This document shows positions 33,169 to 42,481 of a stretch of 64,000 nucleotides of DNA, piece after piece; within the stretch, counting starts at the first letter, position 1; each line of letters begins with the position of its first letter. The DNA is from Fodinicurvata sp. EGI_FJ10296 (lineage in GTDB: Bacteria > Pseudomonadota > Alphaproteobacteria > DSM-16000 > Inquilinaceae). The stretch covers positions 124,001 to 188,000 of the forward strand of contig NZ_JBFCVL010000004.1 of NCBI RefSeq assembly GCF_040712075.1, in the 5' to 3' direction. A program made the translations under genes and the position numbers. The notes beneath the pieces are model-generated. The model had not been told where the DNA came from. It did no database searches and saw only the letters and a program-made list of their open reading frames with translations.

Positions 33169-34299
33169 ATGCCAATTCCGATTGAAGTCGACGACGACGA
33201 TGATTATGACCCGGACGGGTCGGCTGGAGCCATCGATCGGGCAGAGCGCGACCCATCCATCCGCCAGGGCGACATCCCTGAAGAACGGCGCGGCGAGCGG
33301 ATCGACCGCGTGCTGGCCGGTCTGGTCGACGATATTTCGCGCAGCCGCCTGCAATCGCTCATTGCCGACGGCGCCTTTACTCTGGACGGGCAAACGATAG
33401 CCGACCCCGCATACAGGGTCAAACAAGCTGCGGCATGGCGGATCAAGATCCCTGCGCCGGACGATCCGGTACCTCAGGGTCAGCCGATCGATCTCCCCAT
33501 CGTGTTCGAGGACGCGCACCTGATCGTCATTGACAAACCGGCCGGCATGGTCGTGCACCCCGCCGCCGGTCATCCGGACGGTACATTGGTCAATGCGCTG
33601 ATCCATCACTGCCGGGGCAGCCTGTCGGGCATCGGCGGCGTCGCACGGCCGGGGATCGTTCATCGGCTCGACCGCGACACCAGCGGCCTGATGGTCGCGG
33701 CCAAGACAGACGCTGCCCACGCCGCGCTTTCCGCCCAGTTTGCCGACCGCACCCTGTCGCGGACCTATTGGGCGGTCGTGCGCGGCGTACCGATTCCAGG
33801 AGAAGGCCGTATCGACGCTCCGATCGGACGCAGCCGCTTCGACCGGAAGAAGATGGCCGTCGTCACCGGACAGACCGGGCGCCGGGCAGTGACCAACTTT
33901 CGGACCATTGGCGTTGGAATGCCGGGCGGCGCCGGAAGCGACAAGGCGGGCGTGCGATCCGGCGGCGTGGCGCTGCTGGAATGCCGGCTCGAAACCGGCC
34001 GGACCCACCAGATCCGCGTCCACCTGGCGCATATCGGCCACCCCCTGATTGGCGACCCTGTCTATGGAAGGGCGAACCGGAGATCCGGCAGCACCCACGC
34101 GGGCGATTTGCCGCCGCGATTTCGCCCGGTGGTCGCCACATTCCCGCGTCAGGCTCTTCATGCTTCTGGGCTGAAGTTCGTCCATCCGGCGTCCGGCGAG
34201 TCGGTTATGTTTCACGCTCAGGCCCCGGCTGATCTGCGCGATCTCGTCGCCGAACTGGGAATGACCTTTCCCGAGCCGACGGCGGCTTGTTCAACCTGA
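33169..34299 (+). CDS. rluD: RluD-family 23S rRNA pseudouridine synthase
   Basis: A 376-residue RluA/RluD-type enzyme. An acidic N-terminal leader (residues 1-20) precedes an S4 RNA-binding domain (about 25-85: RIDRVLAGLVDDISRSRLQSLI) and the catalytic domain with HRLDRDTSGL (catalytic Asp168) and ETGRTHQIRVHLAH. RluD isomerises uridines in helix 69. In alphaproteobacteria it is commonly beside rpoH, as here. ATG at 33169 gives the usual N-terminus; GTG at 33157 is possible. Its start lies 3 bases from the start of the divergent membrane-protein gene. Confidence 0.9.
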   Translation: MPIPIEVDDDDDYDPDGSAGAIDRAERDPSIRQGDIPEERRGERIDRVLAGLVDDISRSRLQSLIADGAFTLDGQTIADPAYRVKQAAAWRIKIPAPDDPVPQGQPIDLPIVFEDAHLIVIDKPAGMVVHPAAGHPDGTLVNALIHHCRGSLSGIGGVARPGIVHRLDRDTSGLMVAAKTDAAHAALSAQFADRTLSRTYWAVVRGVPIPGEGRIDAPIGRSRFDRKKMAVVTGQTGRRAVTNFRTIGVGMPGGAGSDKAGVRSGGVALLECRLETGRTHQIRVHLAHIGHPLIGDPVYGRANRRSGSTHAGDLPPRFRPVVATFPRQALHASGLKFVHPASGESVMFHAQAPADLRDLVAELGMTFPEPTAACST

Positions 34300-34364
34300 C
34301 GGCGAAAACCGAAGCCTTCGGCACGATCGTCGACCGACTGGGGAAATCCGCTATAGCCGACCGT

Positions 34365-34390
34365 GGAACTAAGGTATTAGTCTGGTAGTT
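34365..34390 (+). promoter_or_regulatory. EcfG-like element upstream of rpoH (GGAAC-N17-AGTT)
   Basis: Perfect GGAAC at 34365-34369, 17-base spacer, AGTT (three of four) at 34387-34390, 82 bases before the rpoH start. EcfG control of an rpoH gene is known in some alphaproteobacteria, so the candidate is plausible but unproven. Confidence 0.4.
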
Positions 34391-34472
34391 AGTCAGGGAC
34401 GCGAGGCGTGGTGGACAATCAGGTCCGGGCGCCGAAGTCGTCGCCACTTTTAAATCGAGAGGCTGTCCAACG

Positions 34473-35357
34473 ATGGCTCAAGTGCCAAGCGCACCGGCGA
34501 TAGGGCCGGAAAGCAATCTTTCCCGGTATCTTCAGGAAATCCGCAAGTTTCCGATGCTGCCGCAGGAAGAAGAATACATGCTTGCCAAGGCGTGGCGGGA
34601 ACATGACGACACCCAGGCGGCGCACAAGCTCGTCACCAGCCATCTGAGACTGGTGGCCAAGATCGCGATGGGATATCGCGGTTATGGGCTTCCGCTCGCT
34701 GAACTCATCTCAGAAGGCAATGTCGGCATGATGCAGGCCGTCAAGCGCTTCGATCCGGAGCGTGGTTTCCGGCTGGCGACCTATGCGATGTGGTGGATCA
34801 GGGCCGCCATTCAGGAATACATCCTTCACAGCTGGTCGCTGGTGAAGATCGGCACGACGGCTGCACAGAAAAAGCTCTTCTTCAATCTGCGCCGGCTGAA
34901 GGGCCAGCTTCAGGCGATCGATGACGGCGATCTGCCCAAGGAAACCGTCGAGAAGATCGCTACTGAGCTGAGCGTCCCGGAGCAGGACGTCATCAACATG
35001 AACCGCCGGCTGGCCAGCCCCGACAACTCGCTCAACGCACCGCTCAAGGCGGATGGCGATGGCGAATGGCAGGATTGGCTGGTCGACGATACCGAGAACC
35101 AGGAAATCCAGCTCGCCGACCGGCAGGAGCTGTCGAACCGACAGCGGCTGCTGAAGAACGCCATGTCGGCGCTGAACGACCGCGAGCAGCACATCCTGAC
35201 CGAGCGTCGGCTCAAGGACCAACCGTCGACGCTGGAAGATCTGAGCCAGGAGTACGGCATCAGCCGGGAACGGGTGCGCCAGATCGAGGTCCGAGCCTTC
35301 GAGAAACTTCAAAAGGCCGTCAAGAACGCGGCTATGGACGAGAAGCTGGCCGACTGA
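34473..35357 (+). CDS. rpoH: Heat-shock sigma factor RpoH (sigma-32)
   Basis: A 294-residue sigma-70 family factor. Region 2 contains LRLVAKIAMGYRGYGLPLAELISEGNVGMM and FDPERGFRLATYAMWWI, the RpoH-specific box QKKLFFNLR is near residue 132, and region 4.2 ends in GISRERVRQIEVRAFEKL. It directs heat-shock promoters and is normally controlled by mRNA structure and by DnaK/FtsH turnover. The upstream 173 bases hold an EcfG-like element; no convincing thermosensor could be folded by eye. Confidence 0.95.
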   Translation: MAQVPSAPAIGPESNLSRYLQEIRKFPMLPQEEEYMLAKAWREHDDTQAAHKLVTSHLRLVAKIAMGYRGYGLPLAELISEGNVGMMQAVKRFDPERGFRLATYAMWWIRAAIQEYILHSWSLVKIGTTAAQKKLFFNLRRLKGQLQAIDDGDLPKETVEKIATELSVPEQDVINMNRRLASPDNSLNAPLKADGDGEWQDWLVDDTENQEIQLADRQELSNRQRLLKNAMSALNDREQHILTERRLKDQPSTLEDLSQEYGISRERVRQIEVRAFEKLQKAVKNAAMDEKLAD

Positions 35358-35382
35358 CGCGAGACTTCTCCGACGGCACGTG

Positions 35383-35420
35383 CGGCCCCGCCCTGGCCCC
35401 ACCCGGGAGCCGCGGGGCCG
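35383..35420. terminator. GC-rich hairpin after rpoH
   Basis: A 9-bp perfect stem (CGGCCCCGC 35383-35391, GCGGGGCCG 35412-35420) with a 20-base loop lies 25 bases after the rpoH stop. There is no T tract, so termination is possible but not assured. Confidence 0.4.
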
Positions 35421-35488
35421 TCTGAACGCTGTCGGCCACGCAATGTTGGCGTCGCGCCAGCTTCGTGCTACCAGATCACCGTGGTTGA

Positions 35489-36547
<1,059 letters not shown>

Positions 36548-36924
36548 TGAACGAATAGAGCGGGCCGCCGGTTCGGCAAAAATTGGGGTCTCAGTTCCGG
36601 GGCCCGGTTCGGGGGCACCGTTGGCGGGCGGAGGCCGGGGAACGCCTCTCGACGTCTTCAGGGCTAGGTGTCATTGTCCTTTCAGGGTAAGTAAGCATTC
36701 TTTACCGGAACCGGGTTATGGTGGACCGAGTTGGCGCTGGGGGCAGGAATTGGCCCGCCGGGGTGTATGATGCTATGCCATCCCCTCCGACAGTGACCGG
36801 CCGGAAGTGACTGGCCACGCCGATAAAGGTTTCGGGAATTTTGGGGGGCCTGCATTGAAAAGAGCCGCGCGGCGCCAAATGATTGGCCGGCAATGCCGAC
36901 GCCGCTGACTGTACTGGGGGGATC
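36548..36924. other. Intergenic between trxB and LysR gene
   Basis: No gene was recognised in these 377 bases. They include G-rich runs (36584-36650). A GGAAC-N17-AGTT match at 36707-36732 is probably chance. The frames open here have no ribosome site and no family resemblance. Confidence 0.6.
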
Positions 36925-37815
36925 ATGGACTGGGACAAACTTCGGGTGTTTCATGCGGTGGCAGAAGCGGGAAGCTTTACGCATGCCGGTGAAAAACTCA
37001 ATCTGAGCCAATCGGCCGTCAGCCGCCAGATCAGCGCCCTGGAGGAAAGCCTGAACGTCGCTTTGTTCCACCGGCACGCGCGGGGTCTTATCCTGACCGA
37101 GCAGGGGGAATTGCTGTATCGAACGGCCCGGGATGTCTTCTCCCGCCTTTCGATGACCGAGGCACAGCTCTCGGAAAGCAAGGAAAAGGCACAAGGGCCG
37201 CTGAAGGTGACGTCGACAGTGGCTTTCGGATCGACATGGCTCACGCCCCGGATTCGGGAGTTCCTGCAACAACACCCGGAAATCAATCTAACGCTGCTGA
37301 TCGATGACAACGAACTCGACCTGTCCATGCGTCAGGCGGACATCGCGATCCGGATGACGGTGCCCAGACAGCCGGATCTGATACAGCGCCATCTCATGAC
37401 AGTCCGCTTTCACATCTATGGCTCGGTCGACTACCTGAAACGGCACGGGATTCCCGAAACCGTCGACGATCTGGCTGATCACGATCTGATTATCTATGGT
37501 GAAGACGTCAAAGCCCCCGTCCAGAACGTCAACTGGCTCATGGGGCTGGGCGGCGGCACGGCCGCCAATCGCAAGGTGATCCTGCGCGTCAACAATCAGT
37601 ATGCCATTTATCGCGCGGTGCGCAGCGGGCTCGGACTTGCCGCCCTGCCCGACTATATGGTCGACACCAATCTGAACGTAGTCAAGGTTTTGCCGGAGGT
37701 TGCGGGTCCGACGGTGGAGACGTATTTCGTATATCCGGAAGAGCTTCGCCACTCGAAGCGGATTTCAGTGTTCCGCGACTTTCTGATCAAAAAGGTGGCA
37801 AGCGCCAAATTTTGA
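36925..37815 (+). CDS. LysR family transcriptional regulator
   Basis: A 296-residue regulator. The N-terminal winged helix (WDKLRVFHAVAEAGSFTHAGEKLNLSQSAVSRQISALEESL as a region, key residues AGSFT, SQSAVSRQI) spans 1-60; the periplasmic-binding-like effector domain follows (ADIAIRM, GLGLAALPDYM). The effector is unknown. ATG at 36925 comes right after a GGGGGG-type site. A LysR gene after trxB recurs in Rhodospirillales, so it is likely a core gene. Confidence 0.9.
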   Translation: MDWDKLRVFHAVAEAGSFTHAGEKLNLSQSAVSRQISALEESLNVALFHRHARGLILTEQGELLYRTARDVFSRLSMTEAQLSESKEKAQGPLKVTSTVAFGSTWLTPRIREFLQQHPEINLTLLIDDNELDLSMRQADIAIRMTVPRQPDLIQRHLMTVRFHIYGSVDYLKRHGIPETVDDLADHDLIIYGEDVKAPVQNVNWLMGLGGGTAANRKVILRVNNQYAIYRAVRSGLGLAALPDYMVDTNLNVVKVLPEVAGPTVETYFVYPEELRHSKRISVFRDFLIKKVASAKF

Positions 37816-38034
37816 CGCGATGCCGTTGATACGCATGTCGAAAGCCGCGGTCAGGCAGGCAGAGCCGTGTTCCAGGAACCCTTTGTGCCCTGCTTGGCCT
37901 GCAGGCTGATTAACAATTTACTAAGCGCGGATACGTTCGTGAGCTATGCAAGGTGTGCATGTTTGAGTTCGCATATTGTGCATAGTAAAACATCACACAG
38001 CGACTATTTTATAGACATGACGCGGTGCTGTGAA

Positions 38035-38155
38035 CCGGGTCAACGAAATCCGGGTTTCGACCCGGATGGGGCTTCGTTTTCGAAGTCCTACGTCTCCCAG
38101 ACGTGAAGCCTCCCTGTTCAACTCGCCGGATCGTTTACGATCCGGCGTTTTTTTT
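38035..38155 (+). ncRNA. Candidate small RNA: four hairpins ending in a terminator
   Basis: Four inverted repeats follow each other with almost no spacing: ATCCGGGT-TTCG-ACCCGGAT (38048-38067, a UUCG tetraloop), GGGCTTCG-TTTT-CGAAGTCC (38069-38088), ACGTCT-CCC-AGACGT (38090-38104), then the terminator hairpin (38124-38147) and T tract. An anti-ribosome-binding CCTCCC sits single-stranded at 38109-38114. No reading frame explains this. It begins 220 bases after the LysR gene and ends about 60 bases before the insertion sequence. The 5' end is a guess; the first hairpin can also extend upstream by pairing CCGGGT at 38035-38040. Confidence 0.55.
38124..38155 (+). terminator. Strong rho-independent terminator
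   Basis: A 10-bp perfect stem (CGCCGGATCG 38124-38133, CGATCCGGCG 38138-38147), TTTA loop and an 8-base T tract. It ends the hairpin-array RNA candidate on the plus strand. Confidence 0.9.
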
Positions 38156-38217
38156 GGCTCACGCTTCGAAAATCTCCGTTTCCCGCACAACATTTCCTGA
38201 TCGCCCCTGACTTGAAG

Positions 38218-38231
38218 GTGTGGACGGCCCC
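38218..38231 (+). repeat. Left subterminal inverted repeat of the IS
   Basis: GTGTGGACGGCCCC, complementary in 13 of 14 bases to the right copy at 39566-39579. It also pairs with GCCGTCCAC directly upstream of the transposase ATG, forming a large hairpin over the left end. Confidence 0.75.
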
Positions 38232-38299
38232 ACCCCTAACGGCATCGCAATGTGCCAATGTGGTTGTGGTCCAACCGCATACGAGAGGAGCCGTCCACG

Positions 38300-39329
38300 A
38301 TGGAAGTCAAGCTGATCGGGCTGGATATTGCCAGGCGCGTTTTTCAGGTTCAGGGCGTCGACGATACTGGAGAGGCTTTGCTGATCAAACGGTTGCGGCG
38401 CGATGCTGTGATTCGATTTTTCGCGGCCCTGCCTGCGACCACTGTTGCGATGGAGGCCTGCGCCACGGCGCACCACTGGGCGCGGGAGCTGATGGCCTTG
38501 GGCCATGAGGTTCGCCTGCTGGCGCCGCGCTACGTGAAGAGCTATGTCTGGCGCAACAAGACGGATGCGGCCGATGCCGCGGCGATCTGCGCGGCGAGCC
38601 GCGACCCGCGCATTCACGCGGTGCTGGTGAAGACGGCGGATCAGCAGGCCCTGCTGGCCGTGCACCGGGTGCGTGAATTGCTGGTGCGCCAGCGCACGAC
38701 GCTGGGCAACGCCCTGCGGGCACACTTGGCCGAATTTGGCCTCGTGCCCCCCCTCCCAGGGCCAGGCCGGATTGGGCCGGTTACGCGAGGCTGTCGGCGA
38801 GGGTGAAGCCATGGGCGTGCCGAGCGTTGCCCTGCCGGCACTCCAAGCCCTGGTGGCTCAGTGGAGCGCCCTGAACGATCGGATCAAAGAGCTCGAGCGG
38901 GCCATCTTGCGCCAACACAGGGCCGACGAGGCGAGCCGGCGGCTGGCGACGATACCGGGCATCGGTCCGATCACAGCCACGGCCCTGGTGGCGACCATTG
39001 GTGATGCCCGCAACTTCAAGACCGGGCGCCACCTCGCCGCCTGGCTGGGGCTCACACCCAGAGAACACGCCAGCGGCCTGAAACGCCGCCAGGGCGCCAT
39101 CAGCAAGCGCGGAGATGCCTACCTGAGGCGGTTGCTGACCCTGGAAGCGCAATCGTGGCTGCGCCATCACAAGACAAGCCAAGGCGGCACCGACCCCTGG
39201 CTTGCCGCCTTGCAGCAGCGCCGGCCAACCCCCGTTGCGGCGACCGCTCTGGCCAACAAGACTGCCCGCATAGCCTGGGTTGTCATGAGCCGGGGAGAGA
39301 CCTACCGGCCGCGCCCGGCCCGCGCCTGA
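38300..39329 (+). pseudogene. IS1111-group DEDD transposase, frameshifted in a C7 run
   Basis: The N-terminal part has the RuvC-like DEDD site (LIGLDIARRVFQ, MEACATAHHWARE, KTDAADAAAIC) and the C-terminal part the Transposase_20 domain (LATIPGIGPITATALVATIGD, HLAAWLGLTPRE). The two lie in different frames: frame one stops at 38804-38806 and the second continues to 39329. One extra C in the seven-C run at 38747-38753 explains it; six would restore VPPSQGQ. It could be an inactivating mutation, a programmed slip, or a sequencing error. ATG at 38300 has GAGGAG upstream. Confidence 0.85.
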
Positions 39330-39565
39330 AGCCGGCGCGGCCGCTGAGATTGCGAGGGAAGATGACAGTATGGCGGTCACGTGCATCGCGCCACGACGCG
39401 GGCCAAACCCGACCGGATCAACGCTCAGCCAGAGCGATGACTTGAATGGGACCCATGTCGCGGCCGCCTTATTGGCCAGCGGTCATTCCGACCGCACAAA
39501 CAGGCCGGATACATGACCGCAAGCGAATGCCTCGACAAAGCCATGATGCAGAAAACCCTTGCAAC
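39330..39565 (+). ncRNA. Predicted guide (seek/bridge) RNA region of the IS
   Basis: IS110-family elements encode a structured RNA in a non-coding end that guides the recombinase; in the IS1111 group it lies after the transposase. These 236 bases between transposase stop and right repeat have no gene, so they should hold it. The assignment is by position only; the boundaries and target-binding loops were not resolved. Confidence 0.4.
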
Positions 39566-39579
39566 GGGGCCGTCCATAC
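39566..39579 (+). repeat. Right subterminal inverted repeat of the IS
   Basis: GGGGCCGTCCATAC, complementary in 13 of 14 bases to the left copy at 38218-38231. It marks the right end of the element to within a few bases. The 150 bases between here and the SPOR gene contain no gene, only a GGGGCGGC/GCCGCCCC hairpin near 39685-39715. Confidence 0.75.
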
Positions 39580-39736
39580 ATGATCGGGGCACGTAGCCGG
39601 GGGAGCGAACGGGGACCTGGAGCAGGGATGACCGGTATCAGCGGCGACCGGGGGTCGCCAGAGTCGGAGCAGAAGGAGTTGGGGCGGCCGCCGCATCAAT
39701 GAACGCGCCGCCCCGAACGCTATCCCGGAAATAGGT

Positions 39737-41050
39737 TCAGCTCGGCGTGACGAGCATGCAGGCGCCACCCTGCCTGTTCAGCCGCACGCACGCGTCGGCG
39801 GCACTTTCGGGCGTCAGTCCGATCAGCCGGGCCCGGTATAGGGAACTGCCATCAGCGGTGGTCACCGCGCTGACCTGTTCGAAAGCGCCGCCCAGTCCGG
39901 GTACCGACCGTGCCGCATCCTGCAGCGCCTGAAGACTCTGTTCCTCCGTGCGGAAGGCGCCAACCTGGACGCCCCAATCGGGTCCCGATACGCTGCCGAG
40001 ATTGGATCGCGCCGCTGAACCGCCCCGGTCCGACCCGGTTTGAGCGGTGGCCGATGCGGTGCTGGAATTATTGGCCCACCGATTAACGACGTCGCCGCTG
40101 CTTGTGCCGGCGGCGGAGCTTTCGAGCGAGGCAACAAGCACGCGACCGTCACCGCTGACGTCCTGATACCCGTTGTCACTCGTCCCCGCCGACGCATTGC
40201 TGGTCGCGACAGCAGGCGTAACGGCCGGCGCCGATGATCCACTGTCAGTTGCGGATCGATTGCCGGTCGTCGGTACCGAAGATGCAGACCAATAGGGCCG
40301 GCTATCGCTGGAGGCCGATGCGGTGCTAACAGCCGAATCGGTCGCACTTGATGATGTCGAACCGGACTCGGATCGCGATGACGATGTTGCGGATGCCGTC
40401 GCGGTTGATGCGGTGGCCGGGGCGGGGGATGATGCCCGTGCCGCAGACGTCGAAGCCTGAGCCAACTGGCTGCGGCTCCCGCTGTCATAATCATACCGAT
40501 CGGGGTGGGGAATATGTGCGATCTGCGGCTCTATCCGGGCCATGTAATTGCGGGTTTCCCGCGGCAGACCGCGACCACGGTTGACGTGATCGCCATAGCG
40601 GCCGGGCCCCGCGTTATAAGCGCCGAGGAAGCCGGGGAATCCATAGATCTCATACATCTGGCGGAGATAGGCGGTACCGGCGAGGATGTTGTCGCGCGGG
40701 TTATGGGGATCGGGGCCGAGATTGTGGGCGCGGCGCAGTTCCTGGTAGGTTGCCGGCATGACCTGCATCAGCCCCATGGCGCCCGCGTGACTCGTGATCG
40801 GTCGGCCACGCAAATGGGTGCGACCACCGCTTTCAACCTCCATAACGGCCCTTATCCATTCCTCGGGAACGCGAAACCGCTGCGAAGCTTCGGCAATGTG
40901 ACCGTCCCAACCGCCGGGCGCAGCAGTCACCTGGACCTCGTTGTCCGGCTGCGACCCGCCGCAGGCGGACAGAACACCGACGATCAGCGCCAGAAGGGCG
41001 GTTCTGAACCCGCGCGGAAATCGCCAACATTCGATCGACCCGTCTGTCAC
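39737..41050 (-). CDS. Lytic transglycosylase lipoprotein with SPOR domain
   Basis: A 437-residue envelope protein. A lipobox (VLSACGG, Cys30) follows a hydrophobic signal. The SLT domain is at about 50-170 with catalytic Glu in VMEVESGG and the GAMGLMQVMPATY and FLGAYNAGPGRY motifs. A Ser/Ala/Thr-rich linker of about 150 residues follows, then a C-terminal SPOR domain (WGVQVGAFRTEEQSLQAL to the end) that binds denuded glycan at the division site. It should cleave peptidoglycan in the periplasm. GTG at 41050 is the start. The IS lies downstream. Confidence 0.9.
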   Translation of the reverse strand: MTDGSIECWRFPRGFRTALLALIVGVLSACGGSQPDNEVQVTAAPGGWDGHIAEASQRFRVPEEWIRAVMEVESGGRTHLRGRPITSHAGAMGLMQVMPATYQELRRAHNLGPDPHNPRDNILAGTAYLRQMYEIYGFPGFLGAYNAGPGRYGDHVNRGRGLPRETRNYMARIEPQIAHIPHPDRYDYDSGSRSQLAQASTSAARASSPAPATASTATASATSSSRSESGSTSSSATDSAVSTASASSDSRPYWSASSVPTTGNRSATDSGSSAPAVTPAVATSNASAGTSDNGYQDVSGDGRVLVASLESSAAGTSSGDVVNRWANNSSTASATAQTGSDRGGSAARSNLGSVSGPDWGVQVGAFRTEEQSLQALQDAARSVPGLGGAFEQVSAVTTADGSSLYRARLIGLTPESAADACVRLNRQGGACMLVTPS

Positions 41051-41245
41051 CCTGCACCCCCGTGCCAGAATAGTTAAACCGATATCTGAGCCGCGAGCGG
41101 CAACCTACAGATTTGCTTGATTTCTTTAAAAACGCAAGCCGGAATCGCTTTAATCGGGTGGAGCCGGATTGGTTGCGCCTCCCCTGCCCGACGCTGACAC
41201 TAGCAGCACAAGGGTGAAGAAACTCTTCCTTCTTGGCCGAGGCAC

Positions 41246-41275
41246 AAAAAAATCGCCCCGGCGGATGCCGGGGCG
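41246..41275 (-). terminator. Rho-independent terminator of msrP
   Basis: Nine-bp perfect stem (41254-41262 with 41267-41275) with a 4-base loop, followed on the minus strand by a run of seven T. It lies 38 bases after the msrP stop. Confidence 0.85.
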
Positions 41276-41313
41276 TGGAACGAATTGGACATCTGCGGCC
41301 TTGCCGCGCTGGC

Positions 41314-42315
41314 CTACATGAACAACGCTTCATCCTGCCGATTCTCGTACAAGCCCTCAACGAATTCTGCATAGCCATTATAGAGCTGGGTCGGAATCAT
41401 CTCGTCCGTGGCGATGTCGCGTTCCCGGGCCTGGGACCAGCGCCTGTGCGGGACTTCCGGATTGACGTTGGCCCAGAAGCCATACTCATTGCTCGCCACT
41501 TCTTCCCAGAACGTAAGTGGCCGCTCGTCGGTGAAGGTTATCCGCACGATGGATTTCAACGATTTGAATCCGTATTTCCAGGGTGCGTGAATGCGAAGTG
41601 GCGCGCCGTTCTGCCGAGTGACCGGCTGCCCGTACATGCCGGTGACCATGAACGCCAATTCGTTCATCGCTTCGTCCATGGTCAGGCCTTCAACATACGG
41701 CCACGGATACCATGCCTGCTGCTGCCCGCTGGCCATGTCCGGATCGAGGAACGTTTCCATTCGAACATACCGGGCACTGCTCAGCGGCCGTGCGTAATCG
41801 ATCAGATGCGACATCTGGAATCCGCTCCACGGCACGACCATGGACCAGGCCTCGACGCATCTCAGCCGATAAATGCGCTCCTCCAGCGGCATCGCGCGGA
41901 TCAACTGGTCGATATCGATCTCACGCTCTTCCTCGACCATGCCATCAAATCGGACCGTCCACGGCCGGATCTCCAGATCCTGCGCAGCACGCCAGATCTC
42001 CTTATGCGACCCGAACTCGTAGAAATTGTTATAGGTCGTAGCGAATTCGGCGTCCGTGACCGGCCGGTCGACAGTATATGCCGGGTTTCGGGTAACCGGA
42101 TAAAGGTCTGCCGTCGGGTCGCCTTCCGACGCCCCCCGGACCGTTCCCCAATCCTGTTGGGCGGCCGCAAATCCCGGGGCGATCAGGCCCGCGCCGGCTG
42201 CCGTCAATAGCCCGCCGCCGGCCGCCTTCATCAGATTTCGCCGATTGAGGTAGATATGCTCGGGCGTCACCGCCGATTCCGGCAGTTCCCAACCGCGTTT
42301 GCGTTTGATCAACAT
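41314..42315 (-). CDS. msrP: Periplasmic methionine-sulfoxide reductase catalytic subunit
   Basis: A 333-residue molybdoenzyme (YedY/MsrP) that repairs oxidised methionines in periplasmic proteins. The Tat signal RRNLMKAAGGG is near residue 25, the molybdenum ligand Cys lies in YRLRCVEAWSMVVPW (about residue 150), and GQPVTRQNGAPLRIHAPWKYGFKSLK matches the family. The membrane haem partner MsrQ is normally adjacent, but the neighbours here are a peptidoglycan gene and dps, so MsrQ must be elsewhere or replaced. Confidence 0.95.
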   Translation of the reverse strand: MLIKRKRGWELPESAVTPEHIYLNRRNLMKAAGGGLLTAAGAGLIAPGFAAAQQDWGTVRGASEGDPTADLYPVTRNPAYTVDRPVTDAEFATTYNNFYEFGSHKEIWRAAQDLEIRPWTVRFDGMVEEEREIDIDQLIRAMPLEERIYRLRCVEAWSMVVPWSGFQMSHLIDYARPLSSARYVRMETFLDPDMASGQQQAWYPWPYVEGLTMDEAMNELAFMVTGMYGQPVTRQNGAPLRIHAPWKYGFKSLKSIVRITFTDERPLTFWEEVASNEYGFWANVNPEVPHRRWSQARERDIATDEMIPTQLYNGYAEFVEGLYENRQDEALFM

Positions 42316-42481
42316 AGCGAGTCCTCACCCTTCTTGCCGCCGACGACGAGGCCAATACACTTCGGTACAGCCACGCCGTCGGTTGGATGGCCAGCAGCCA
42401 TTATCGAATATCAGGACAGCAAACTGTATCCGCAGGAACCGTAATCAATACGGCACCGATGAGAACCCGCGGCGAGCCCGG

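Larger units (their letters stand above)
38211..39586 (+). mobile_element. IS110-family, IS1111-group insertion sequence
   Basis: The ends are estimated from matching subterminal inverted repeats: GTGTGGACGGCCCC at 38218-38231 and GGGGCCGTCCATAC at 39566-39579 (13 of 14 complementary). Subterminal repeats with a long right non-coding part of about 240 bases are typical of the IS1111 group, as is the element length of about 1.37 kb. No target duplication is expected. A partial third copy of the repeat (GAGCCGTCCAC) lies just before the transposase start. Exact ends need an empty-site comparison. Confidence 0.8.

Noticed and set aside
36707-36732. GGAAC-N17-AGTT before the LysR gene
   Set aside because: One mismatch, 193 bases from the gene and no stress link; a few such matches are expected by chance in 64 kb.
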